Source: Welwitschia mirabilis (taxonomy: Eukaryota; Gnetophyta; Gnetopsida; Welwitschiales). Taken from it: DNA of 64,000 bases. Within the stretch, counting starts at the first letter, position 1. Every line of letters starts with the position of its first letter. Location: NCBI GenBank assembly GCA_051453625.1, contig JBOZIK010000001.1, positions 206,966,426-207,030,425 on the forward strand. Direction: 5' to 3'. Below, one piece after another: positions 33,033 to 45,516 of the stretch. Under the pieces are notes generated by a model. That model was not told the DNA's origin. It saw only the letters and a program-made list of their open reading frames with translations, and did not search any database. A program made the translations under genes and the position numbers.

Positions 33033-35910
33033 TGATGAATACTAAATTTTTGATGAAACAAGGTATTAATAGGTATAATTTTACATTACTTTTTGAACTG
33101 TAATATTACACTTAGAGGTATTTTTGTACTTTTCAGGTGACAAGGATCTTAGACACCCAATGAGTTCAAAATAATACATTATGATCTAGTTTTAGGCTAT
33201 TCATGATGATTTTAATCAAATGGTCAAGATTAAGGGCATTTAAAATGGTTCATGGTCCCTTTGTCATCATTAAATCTCATCCACTTGATAATGCAATGAT
33301 TTAACTCATGTTGACATGGGATTCATGACATTGGATGACATCAAAGAGTTCTAGAACATCAGTATCTAGAAATTTGCATTTTAAGAGCTATGATTTACAC
33401 ATTTCTAGCTCTTTTAGAGTCAAATTTGATGTTTTCATGTAGTATAAGTTATAAGAAATAAAATTGAGTCAGATTAAATTTTGAAAGTTTAGGTAGTTAT
33501 ATTTCAAACTACCTACAGCACTGCAGCACCATTTCCATGAGTAAATTGATGCTACAATACTATTTGACAGTTCTCACATGTCAAGCATGAATTACATGTG
33601 AAAATGTGATCGTTTTAAAAACTCCTCAGCCTAAAACTAACCCAACTATACTTATGAAGATCTTGATTCATGGGTAAACTCAAATAATAACATTAATATA
33701 CCATTTTTATGTCATTTTTAATGTGATTTAAGCCATTCTTAAGCATCAGAATGATATTTTCTACCACATTTCTCTCAAATTTCTTCACTTCCAAGCTTAT
33801 TTTCTCTCTATATTAAGTTCAGAAGATTTATACATTATTTATTCACATATTTTTCTATTAGATAAATTCATTTTTATCCTTATAAACCTTTTCACCTCCC
33901 ATGTTCCATCATATTTTCTCCCATTCCCATCCATTTAGAGGGCATTGTAGATGTGGTGAACTGCACATGATTGGGAGGTAAAGGAGGAGGAAAAGGCATT
34001 AAATATTATAAGCAATTGGATTGAAAACTAATAAAAAGGGATATGTATTTATTTTAAACTAAATAAGTATTCTTTTCATTATGTTTTTCTTCTTTTAATT
34101 ACTTGATTTATGCATTTTTATCATGGTCTTCCTTCAATTTGGTTAGACTCCTTATAGCATGTTGATTAATTAGTGATAATTAAATTATTATACATTTAGT
34201 ACCTATCATAGCATACTATAATTTGCATGGTTACTCACTCTCTGTCAAATAATTCATTTGTTTTATTCCTCTTCTTCCTTCCTTCCTCCATTTTTCTCAT
34301 TTTTCTAGTAGATTTTCTCATGATTCCACCTTTTTCTAAGGTAAATGATAATGAATTTCTATTTTATCCTTTATAATAGTAGTCTATTGGTTAGTAAATA
34401 TGTTTTTAAATTTATCTAAGATTAGAATTATATATTTTTTTATGAATTCTTCTTTTTTCTTTCTTCACTTCTCAAAATCAGAGTAGAGTAGTAAATGTTA
34501 GTGCTTGTTTTAACGTCAACTCTTTTTTTGCAACTCTAATGGTTCTAAACTTTGGTGTGCAACTTGCTCTCATAATGAAGAAAATTTCATTCTAAATTAA
34601 TAAGAACCCAAATTCGGTCTCTAAAATCCCATGTTCAACCATTTTTAATCTTAGTTGTAGTTTACTTAGAAAATTTTCTAAACTATAAAATCTTAATTTT
34701 CTTGATATTGCATAGTGAATTTCTTTATTGTTAATAATGTGTTTTTTAAAATTCAAAATTCTATCTTGTAGTATTTTTTAATTACTTTCATAATATGTAA
34801 TCCATTTTTTTAATAAGTTTTTTAGTTTGCATAATATTCTTGATCAAAGTAGGATTGATTGTAATTTTTACAGTTTTTTCTAGTTGAGCTATTTTTATCA
34901 ATTTCAATTAATTCTACTTAATCTTAAATATTTGATCCTAAAAACTTATTTTAGGACATATTTTATGGATTTTAAATGTTATAAGAATTTCTAAGTTCAT
35001 CCTTCTAAATTTTCTATTTACCTTTTCTCTCTCCTCTTCCTTATTTATCTTTCTATTAATCAAAATAGCTTGAAATTGACTAATTATTACTTTGATTTAA
35101 TAAAACTTCATGTGCTATTTTTTATCAATTACCTAATGATTTGAAACATAATTTATATGTTTTAATAACTTTATAATTCATTTTATAATAAGTAAAGAGT
35201 TATCTTTCAAGTCAAATATATCAAAGTTTAATGAAAACCTTGTTAAAGTTAAATGGTTTACTATGCTCATTAGAAGAATTTAGTTTTTTAAGTGTTATAT
35301 TTTGATTCTAAGTTGTTGTACATTTTTTATAGAATGTAATGTAATGTCTGAATTACTTAATTATATCCATATAGTATGATTTCAAGTAATGAACTTTTTA
35401 GAGAAAATTATTTTTGTATAAAAATGACTTTGGTAGCTTTAACTATTTAAATTATCTTGCTTGTTTTTTTAAGTTACAGATCTTTAGAATCCTAATGAAT
35501 ATTTATAAAAGATTATTTATTTTTATTTTATTGTATTTTATTTTGAATATCTCATGGAATTACATTTTTTGTAATACATGTATTCCTTTATGATAATTAT
35601 AAGTGATGTGTTGTAATTACTTGTATGTCACATGAAAGAAATAGCTATTTTATCATGAAAAGTGATAGTATGATAAGGTAATATTAATGTTTCTATATGA
35701 AGCCATGTTAAATATTCCATTGGTTTGATACTCGTGTGCTTTCACTATATATGCAATTTGGCCTAGAAGATATCTTTATGTTTTAATTTGAGCTTTTTAT
35801 ACTTGATTTTCTTTCCTTGAGTTGAATTATCATCTTAAATATACATTGATTTTTGTGAAATCTCTTAGCATGATCTCCTCAGTTTAAAAATTGAGTTTTT
35901 TCTTTTTTCA
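33033..35910 (+). mobile_element. 5' LTR of the LARD-like element
   Basis: Homologous throughout to 37016-39909. Landmarks shared by both are ATGGGATTCATGACATTGGA, TGACAGTTCT and CACATGAAAGAAATAG. It ends in CTTTTTTCA just before the primer site. Confidence 0.85.
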
Positions 35911-37015
35911 AAATTGGTGTCGTTACTAGGGAACACCTATTATTTTTATGTGAGATACTATACTTTCTTTAAGAACTTACATACATCGATTAGAAGTTGC
36001 TTGATTTCAGATTATTTTTATATTGCAATTGCATTCAAAAGACCATAAGCATTACATTAATCTAAGAAGTCTTCTAGGTGTAGATGTTCTAAGTTTTATT
36101 AATTTTTGTACATCTTTTTTTCATTTTTGATCTATACGTTCATGGGATAAATTTAAATTTGTATTGATAAATGTTTACATAGTTATGAACAACTATCATC
36201 ACATATTCCATGTTCATCTTTAATTTAATTCATCTTTTGGATGTAAATATGATCAAATCTAAAAAACCAAAAGATGAAAAAATTCTTGGCATTTATGTTT
36301 TCCCCATTGAAACATAATAATATTGGTACTTTTTTTAGATGATGAAATAAGAGCTACAAGTCTCACATAGTCACATTCACGATAGCTATGAGATTTGGGA
36401 AGGATATACTTCTAATTGTTTTCTAAAAATTATTATTCTTAAAAAAATCATTTTACTTTTGTTTGTAAGTTTTGTTCTTTCTATAATAAACTATGATCAA
36501 GATCTGTATTTTTCACCTTAAAATCCTAGTTTTATTTTAAATTGAGAGTATAATTAATTATTTCTTAGGTTTTAAACCTCCATATTTATCAATATTTTAT
36601 ATTTAATGCTTTATCATTTATGATAGAGTATATTTTCCATGTGTGAAGTGTGTGTGATTTAATATCTTTTGTAATACTATTTTATGATATGATAATTAAG
36701 TGTATTTCATTTTATTTAGTTTGTGTCTATGTTTTTATTTACTTTTTGAAAATGAATAAAAGTTAATAAAGCATTTAGTTTACTTTGTAGATTAATTAAT
36801 AAAAGGTTAAATTTTCTGACATTAATTACTAGCTCCTGTGACATATACATCTTTATGCTTTTATGGTTATTGGTATTATTGCTTTATATGTTGTTTTATT
36901 TATAGTACCAACATTCAGATCCACAACAATCCACTTGATCTATTAATTGTTAGTATGCTTTATTCTTCTTATCATCATCACTTCCATGATATGTATAAGA
37001 AAATTAGTTAGAGGA
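35911..37015 (+). other. Interior of the LARD-like element
   Basis: It starts with a primer site and contains no frame of note. An ATG at 36249 opens 23 codons rich in Lys (MIKSKKPKDEKILG), which may be a vestige of a gag leader. No PR, RT or IN motif is seen. It ends with the purine-rich string before the second LTR. Confidence 0.6.
35915..35932 (+). other. Decayed primer-binding site (tRNA-Asp type), LARD-like element
   Basis: TGGTGTCGTTACTAGGGA corresponds to TGGCGCCGTTGCCGGGGA with C-to-T and G-to-A changes only, and is followed by ACACC as in Tat/Ogre-type elements. Confidence 0.8.
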
Positions 37016-39909
37016 TGTAATGAAGGCTAAATTTTTTATGAAATAAGGTATTAATAATCATAATTTTACATTACTTTTTAAACTATAATACTACACCTAG
37101 AGGTATTTTTATACTTTTCAAGTGATAAGTACCTCATATACTTAATGAGCTCAAAATAATGCATTATGATTTATTTTGAGCCTATGCATGATGATTGTAA
37201 TCAAAAGGTCAAGATTAAGGACGAAAATGCAGAGCATGGAGGACCACTTCAAACTATTAGCTCTATAAATGATTCACAGTCCCTTTCCATTATCATATCT
37301 CATCCACTTACTAATGAAATGATTTAAAGTTATTTTGACATGGGATTCATGACATTGGATGATATTAGAGAGTTTTAGGACATCTGTACTTGGAAATTTG
37401 CATTTTGGGAGCTATAATTTACAAATTTCTTGTGGTTTTTTAGTCAAATTTGATGTTTTTATGTAATATAATTTATGAAAGATAAAACTAAGTTAATTTA
37501 ACTTTTGGAAGTTTAGGTATTTATATTTCAAACTACCTATGATACTATAGTTCTATTTCCATGAGTAAGTTGGAGCTGCAGCATCATTTGACAGTTCTTA
37601 CATGTCAAGCATGAATCACATGTGGAAATGTTATGGTTTTGATAACTTCTTGGCTTGAAATTAATCCAAGCGTATCTATAAAGATACCTTTAATGCCTAA
37701 ATTAAATAACAACATTATTCTACCGTTTTTATGCCATTGTGATATGATTCACACCATTCTCAAGCATTGGAAGGAATTTCTCTCATGTTTCTTCACTTCC
37801 AAGTTGATATTCTCTTTATATTAACTTTGAAAGCCTTATAAATTCTTCATTCACATTTTTTTTGTCACATAAATCCATTTTCAACCTTCTAAACTTTTTA
37901 CATTCCATTTTTCATCATCTTTTCTATCATATCCATCAATCTGAAGGGCATTATAAGGGTGGTGAAGTGCACGTGATCGAGCATTGAAGGAGGAGGTGAA
38001 GGCATCAAATCTTGTAAATAATTAGATTGAATACTAATGAAAATGGCAATGAATTCATCTGAAATTAATGTGTGCTTTTCCCCTTGTATTTTTCTTCTTT
38101 TGATTACTTGATTTATGCATTTTTATCATGCTTTTCTTTTAATTTAGTTATACTTCTTATAACATGTTGCACAATTAGTCCTAATTAGATCTTTATACAT
38201 TTAGCGTCTATCATAGCTAGTGTAAATTTACATAGTTATTCATATTATGTTAAAGTAATCATGTATTTTATTCTTCTTCTTCCTTCCTACCTCCGTTCTT
38301 CTCATGTTTCTAGTATCTTTTCTCATGATTCCACCTTTCTTCTAAGGCAAAATGATGATGAATTCCTATTTTATCATTTCTAATAGTAGTATATTTATTT
38401 GTAAATATGTTATTTACATTTATCAGAGATTAAAATTATCTATTTCTAAATGAGTTCTTCTCTCTTCTTTCTCCTCTTCTCAAAATCAAAGTAGACTAGT
38501 AAATTTTAGTTCTTGTTTTAAACATAACCCTTTTTCTGCAACTCCAGTGGTTCTGAAATTTTATTATATATTCCTCTCATAATTTATAAACTTTTATCAT
38601 TAATTATTCAAAACCCAAATTAGGCCTTTAAAACCCTATTTTTGACCATTTTTAGTCTTAGTTTTTATTTTACTATGAAAACTTTATTAGCTATAAAATC
38701 ATAATTTTCTTGATTCTACATAGTGAATTTATCCGTCATTATTGTGTATTTTATGAAATTTAAAATTACATATTATTTTAGTTTTTTTATTACTTTCAAA
38801 ATATGTAATTCATTTTTTTCACAAGATTTATAGTTTGTGTAATATTATTGGCTAAAGTAGAGTTGACTATAAGTTTTATAGTTTTTTATACATGAACTGC
38901 TTCTATTGATTTCAATCAATTCTACTTAATTTTGAATATTTGTTATAAAAACCTATTTGAGAATATATCATACATATTTTGAAGGTTTTGAGAATTTCTA
39001 AGTCCATTCTTCTAAATTTTCTCTCTCCCTTTTCTCTCTCTTCTTCCTTTTCCATCTTTTTATTGGTCAAAACAGCTTGAAATTGACTAAGTATTACTTT
39101 GATCTATTAAATATTTATATGCTGGTTTTTATCAATTATATATTCATTTGGAACCTAATTTATATATTTTAATGCTTTAATACTTCATTTCATGATAAGT
39201 AAAGAGTTATCTTTCAAGTCAAATGTATTGAAATTTAATGAAAATCTTGTTAAAGTTAAACAGTTTGTTGTGTTGATAATCTTTTTTTTTAGTGCTATAT
39301 TTTGACTCTAAGTTGTTGTACATACTTTATATAATGTAATGTTATGTTTAAATTACTTAATCACATCCATATAATATGATTTCAAGTAATAAACTTTTCA
39401 AGGAAAATTATTTTTATATAAAAATAACTTTGATGGCTCTGATTATTTAAATTCTCTTACTTATTTCTTTGAATTATAAATGATCTTTAGAATTTTATTG
39501 AATGTTTATAAAAGATTGTTTTTTAATTTTATTTATTTCGTTTTTCACATATCATAAAATTACATTTTTTGATATAATTAGTCCTTTTATGATAATTATA
39601 AGTCGTGTATTTTAATTCCTTATATGTCACATGAAAGAAATAGTTGTTTTACCATGAAAAGTGATATTTTAATAAGTCCATATTAATGTTTTTATATGAA
39701 TTCATGTCAACTATTTCATTGTTTTAATACTTGTGTGCTTTCAATGTGCATGTAATTTGATGTAGGATATTTCTTTATGCTTTAATTTGAACTCTGTATA
39801 CTTGATTTTCTTTCCCTTGGTTGAATTATCATGTTAAGTACACATTTATTTTTGTGGAGGATCATAGTACGATCTATTCATTTTAAAAATTGATTTTTTT
39901 CTTTGTTCA
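37016..39909 (+). mobile_element. 3' LTR of the LARD-like element
   Basis: Aligned over its length to 33033-35910. The frame at 37633-37824 is a chance opening within LTR sequence. Confidence 0.85.
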
Positions 39910-41659
39910 CAATTATGACCTAAAATACATCTAAAAGAATCCTTACATGTTAGCAAAAAATTTATACTCTAAAAATATAGCTAAAGATCTTTATAAAAGG
40001 ATAATAAATACTGTAAAAGACTTCCATGTTATCCATGAAAATGATCAGATGTATAGATCTCTTGATTATCTATCAGTGTCATTGGGAAGATACATGTGTG
40101 TTTATGAAAACCTTCATCTAAAATGTTCTAGTTTAGAGGAAAAAAACTGAAGGAAAGAAATTCAAATAAACAACAAAAGAGAAGAAAAAGAGAGAAAAAC
40201 AAAAATGTATCATATGGAGAAGATAAAAATTCAATATAATAAATACTCCTTAGTATATTTATAGTATGGACCTTCATTTTGATGGGGAAGATACACATTA
40301 TAGAGAATAAATGCCTCTATCATCATGATCTATTATGAGAATGACATATGTCTCTATTGGGCATCCCTTGTGAAAATTAAAAACTAGCATGAGAATGCAC
40401 TAGTTGTGCTAGTTATTAAAAAAAAAAAATTAAAACCTATGTAAGTGTTACTTTTAATGGGAGATGATGAGGTAATATACACAAACATAAATATACATAT
40501 CTTCATAAGTACATTATAGTGCATGGATCTTGGAAAATATATTAAACCTTATTATATTAGTATTTGATGATCTAATAAAAATAATTTTTTAGACTATAAA
40601 GTTTTTTTATTTGATTAAATCATCACTTTATTTTATTTGTATTATTATTTAGTAGAATAGACCTCCTACTTAAGTAATAAAAATTAAAACCTTACCTAAT
40701 TCATAACACCATGAGCAATGTAATTTGATGACCTTAACTAGATTCCTAAAGCTAGGTGTAATTTATTATTAATTTTATTATTGGTTTTTGATTTATATAT
40801 CTAATTATAGATTAGTATATGAGATAATTATTTCGTATCATTTACCCACTTATTTCCCACTATTACTATGTTTATCACTAATATTTTATCATCCTAATTC
40901 CATACCAATTCTAAGTTGTCAGCTACACATGGCCTAATTGGTACTACTCTTTTTCCTTTAGTGTTGCTTTCATTACATACTATGGCCAATGCTACTTTTT
41001 TTAAACATGTTCCTACACCATCCTCTATTTGTGTGATTCTAGTTGATCTACATTTACATGTATAATTTGACATTGTTGTTTTTTTACAACTTTTTCACAA
41101 CTCTTTAACCTTGTCAAGACTATTTCTTTCTAGATTTTAACATTCACATCTTAAGCTTAATAGCATTAATATTTTCTAAACATTTTTTTTATGAGCATCA
41201 TTATTAGTCACATAGCACTACCATTTCATTTTATTGTAAACTTCTTAACCAAAGCCATCATGACATATAGGTTAAGAAACATCATTTTTTAAGGAGGTGT
41301 TAAGCTAGTACATAATTAGAGCTACTTTCATATATGTAGTGTGTTAATGATAATTCAAATTAAAATGTATGTTTTTTTCCTTTTATCATATGAATTAGTA
41401 TGATATTTTTTAACTTTCTAACTTGATTTAAAAATTGGAGGTAGTGTGTAAATTGGTAGGGATAAAAATTAGAACTATTTATTTAGGAATTTAATAAAAA
41501 TTATTTTAATTATGTAGAAATTTACTTTTTTTTAACTATAAAATTTAAAAATTAAAAATTTGATAAAAGAAATGAATTTATTTTAACGCATTTGAATGCT
41601 AGCCTTGTAATTTACATGATCCAAGGTAATTTTTTAGATATATGATTACTAATCAAGGA
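39910..41659. other. Unassigned region with one small unexplained frame
   Basis: An ATG frame at 39947-40150 (67 codons, MLAKNLYSKNIAKDLYKR...) starts ~40 bp after the LARD-like element. Its composition is more protein-like (Asp, Glu, His and Lys besides Leu/Tyr) than the hydrophobic chance frames, but I recognise no family. It is followed by an A/G-rich stretch (40140-40210) and an A12 run near 40428. The rest is A+T-rich with no further signal. Confidence 0.4.
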
Positions 41660-42299
41660 TTTTTTTTAATATATATATTATAAATGTGAGTGTGAGGGGG
41701 GAAGGAATAGATATTTCATTGGAACAACAAATATGTATATAAGATGTCATAGAGAGATGTAAACAAAAACCATCGAGGACTTTACCCTAGCAACATAACC
41801 CTTTCATATAAATATAACAAAGACATGTAAGACTGAAACAGAACCATCCAACTAAAACTACAAAAAAAATGAAAAGAAAAATAATATAGAATAAAAGTAA
41901 TCAATTTTGAGAACCAAGTATTATCTAAGAATCTATCAAAAGATTTAATTATACATTCTTTAAAAGAATTTTTTAATTCCATGCCATGAGTTAAAGTTGA
42001 ATTATAGATAAATATTTGAGAATGATATCTTTTAAATGAATTCTTGCATTGGTATCTTAAAATAACTTAAAGCATTTCATCTTTCGAAGCTCATATAAAG
42101 ATTGAAAGTACAAAAACAAATTAAAATTTTCTTTGTTTAGCTTTTAATAACCCTATTATAGATCACTTGGAAAATCAAGTCAAGTTATTTAAATTGCACT
42201 AAAAATAACATAGCTAAATTTTTAGTTTAAAACCATTTAGATAGGAAATATCAAAAGGACTTTATAGATCCATGTAATGTACATTTGACCTCCTCATTA

Positions 42300-44250
42300 T
42301 AAAAGTGGTACAAATATTCACCAAATGATAGAACTTAATGAGAAAGCAGCCATTTGAAAATCCTAACCTTAGGATACTTTGAAGCATTCCATATTCTATT
42401 AAATATTTATGGCCAATTAATGATACTATCTAAGTCTCACTTTTTCAAAATCCTAATCCAATCAATATCCTCTAAAAAATAAGTACAAATATCTCTAACT
42501 GAAATATTTACTATCCTTTTATTTTTTTAATGGAATTCATAGATTAGATGAAATCTTGCTCAGCTATCTAAGATGGTTGAAATTGCATTCAAATGTGATA
42601 CTGAGCATAAGTAAGCATAACATAATCATTCCAACATTTAAAATCATTACAAAAGACAAAAACCTATTTCTTTCATACTAATAACTAATCAGTCATAAAC
42701 ATGTTTTATATTAAATAGAATATCATGAAAAATTGAAAACCTAACAAGAGAAGAGTGATCATAAGGCAAGTGATAAATTCTTAACTGAGATATCCACTTC
42801 AACTCATAATCCATAACACATAAAGAAGGTCAGCCCCATCTATAATCTTAACTTTTGAATAAAATAAAATGTAGATAGGATTGGAAGATATAAAGGCTAC
42901 TTAGTATACTAAGATACCACCTATAGGTGTGACTTAAAAATTTCTTTCCAAGATTAAGAACTAGAAAAAGCATAAATAACCATTTTAATGACAAAAGCAA
43001 GGACCTACTTATGTAAATTTAGAATTCCAATACCACTAGACTTAATTAGAAGAATACATTTTTTTCAAGAAATATGCCATATAAAATTAGAAAGCATGGG
43101 TGTACACTCATGAAAAGCATTGGTGAAAGAATCAGAAAGCTTGAAAAGTAAATTAGAATAGCTAAAGTAATGTGTTTTAATAATACTCAATGATTTGCTA
43201 ATATTAAGGTCTTGATATGTTGTTTTTTAATTTATTTCTTAATCTTCTAAAGCACAAGCTTCTAATTTGCATCTTGTGAACTTGCAAGGTGAGTAAAAAT
43301 TCCCAATAATCTAAATTATTACTCTAGTTAAAACTAATAAATTTATATATTTAAATTGTGATCATTAAGAGTGTCCTACCAATTTGTGATAATCTTAAAT
43401 TATTCTAAATAATTTTACAAGTAGAAGTTGCACAAAATATCTCAATAGTAGACTTGACAACATTAATTTTACTATTTGTATGTTGTAATACTAAAAAGTA
43501 TCATTAGCATACTAGTTAAAAAGAATAGACTTTTCATACCTAATAAATTAATTCCTTGTAATAAATTACCACACTTAAACTATCTAAGTAAGTAAGTTAA
43601 ACTAGATGAAGATATCATATATAGAAAAGGAAGAAAAAGGAAAACCTTCTCAAATAAAGCAATGCAAATTAAAGGTCTCAGATTTAGTACCATTTAATAA
43701 AAGCATTATAGATGCATTAGCAATAAAAAGGTTAATATATCACATAAAATGATTACCTAACTATAAGTAATCTAGAAGATTAAAAAGATACTCCCAACTT
43801 ACTCTTTCATAATCCTTAACAAAATTCAGTTGTTACCATCATTAGAAGCTTATTTAAGATCTTCAATCATAGTTACAATATTCTAAATAATATATCTTCT
43901 ATTGCAGAATCTTGTCTTTACTTTAGAAACTAAATGATCAAGAAAAGGATTAAATTTATTAGCAATTTGTTTAGCCATAATGTTATAAGAAACAAATAAT
44001 AAAGTCATGAGTTATTAGTTGTTTGTACATAAAGAACCATTCTACTTAGGAATTAATTTTATGATCCCTGTGTTAAGCCACTATCCTTTGGAGCCAGATT
44101 GAATGCCCTCTTTCCAAATGTCTTAATGATCTATACCTAAAAAGTCCCAATCCTACTTATAAAACTCAACTAGAAAACCATCAATTCCTAGATCAATACT
44201 AGATGAAATATTTCATAAAGCTTGTTGAAGATGTTTGAGATAAATAAGGA
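42300..44250 (-). pseudogene. LINE reverse transcriptase and downstream part
   Basis: The minus-strand frame reads LGIDGFLVEFYK (44194-44160), then GIIKLIPK and NGSL. IMAKQIANKFNPFLDHLVSK (about 43985-43925) and RRYII.NIVTMIEDLK follow. These fit the 'PG.DGF..EFYK', 'LIPK', 'IANRLKP.L..LIS..Q..F...R.I.DNI' steps of plant L1 reverse transcriptase. The active-site box reads Y-A-N-D at 43511-43500, so the first catalytic Asp of YADD is Asn (43505-43503). A VKLMLSS/IEIFC..S.CKI-like stretch follows as expected. Target-primed reverse transcription would be its role; it is inactive. Confidence 0.85.
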
Positions 44251-44899
44251 ATTCCTTAATAATATATTAATATTCATAAAAGGAATTCCTTGAAAAATCA
44301 TATCTAAATAACTTAAGGAGATGGGATTTCCAACAAAAAATTCCTTTTACCATTTTATAATAAAATTCAAAATCTCTTTAGGATAAGTAAAGGATTGATG
44401 ATCATCTTAAATTTTCTTAATTATAATATGAACAATTATTTCCTTAAATAGATTAAAAAATTATTTAGGAGCAAAATCATCAACATAAATTCATTTTAGC
44501 CTATCTTTTAAGTCAACACCCATGGCATAATAATGCTTGAGTTCTTTCAATTGTAATCTATGTTATTGTAAAAGGTCAATCTATTAATTTAAACAAGTAG
44601 ATTAAATAGCATTGTTCTAAAGCTAATTCAAATTCTTATAAATTCAACTTTGAAGATCCTATTGGTTAATATTAAATTTTTCAAATCAATAAATATATCT
44701 TAAATAGTGACAAGATATTAGAATAGCACCCTAAATTTGCATGTAGAAATGCTTGATATTTAGGATTTTAACAACATAATGCTAATAATAAAAGGATTAT
44801 GTAGAGCTCCATCAAGCATGAAAAAAATGATTAGTTAACTAAATATAAGAAAATATCTGAATAAGATTATATTTTCTAGCATGAGGATAAAAATGAAGT

Positions 44900-45516
44900 G
44901 TAGTCAAGATGTAATAGTAATCGAGTCTGAAAAAAATCCTCCTAGAGCCATAGCAATGATTACAACAAGTGAAGTAAGAGAAAGATTCACACTGATGATA
45001 ACTAGTAATGTCATGCCCTTAGAATTTCATCTTAAATCTAAGCGAAGCCTATAACTCATAAGAATTAAGAGATAAACCTGATATAAGACTTCTATCATTT
45101 GCATACTCCACCATATTAAAACCTTCAATAATGATCTAATTAATTAGAGAGATTTAATTCAAAAGAGATGTCCATAATGTGGCTCATTTGGAGCATAAAC
45201 AACTAGGATACTAAAAAAGAAATTTTTAAACTTAACCTTACACTAAGTAAAGTTTTCACTAGTTCCAACATTTGAAATATCTAAATACCACAATGATGAA
45301 CAAAAAGAGCAACAATTCCATGAACCTTCTCATGCTTATAAATCATTGTTTAAGCTTAGGAATATATAATATTCAATCTAATACCTAACACTGCACTAGG
45401 ACACTTAACTTTTTAAAGAGATAAAAAATTAAAGTATATGGTATACATGGATTTCCTAGCCATATAAGCTTGATTTACATCTGTTAGGCTCTAACATTCT
45501 AAGATTCACACTTCAT
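44900..45516 (-). pseudogene. LINE endonuclease (EEP type)
   Basis: From an ATG at 45516 the minus strand reads MKCES.NVRA, fitting 'MKI.SWNVRGL' at the start of L1 ORF2 endonuclease. KVKCPSAVLGIRL and YKHEKVHGIVALFVHHC follow. Later, VVYAPNEPHYG and FNMVEYANDRS-like codons fit the 'VYAPN' and 'GDFN' catalytic blocks; the latter reads GFNMVEYAND, with Gly-Asp-Phe-Asn partly lost. Its role in the family is to nick target DNA. Frames shift at least twice. Confidence 0.8.

Larger units (their letters stand above)
33033..39909 (+). mobile_element. LARD-like non-autonomous gypsy element (2.9-kb LTRs, 1.1-kb interior)
   Basis: Two long direct repeats, 33033-35910 (2878 bp) and 37016-39909 (2894 bp), begin with TG and end in TTCA. 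A decayed tRNA-Asp-type primer site follows the first and a purine-rich GAGGATG string precedes the second. Only 1105 bp lie between them. This is the architecture of large retrotransposon derivatives, or of an element that lost its coding region. In an 87-base block near 33319 and its partner I counted 12 differences, 11 of them transitions, so the insertion is old. A 5-bp target duplication could not be confirmed. Confidence 0.8.
41660..45516 (-). mobile_element. L1-type LINE (ORF2 region), minus strand
   Basis: The ORF2 order is endonuclease then reverse transcriptase on the minus strand. At the other end is a 3' region whose minus-strand sequence runs through Phe/Ser/Leu-rich codons (41982-41782), a C-rich string and an A8 run at 41667-41660, taken as the poly(A) tail. 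ORF1, expected above 45516, was not identified. Target duplications were not found. The element is full of stops. Confidence 0.75.

Noticed and set aside
37633-37824. 63-codon frame as a gene
   Set aside because: It is within the 3' LTR of the LARD-like element and is broken in the 5' LTR.
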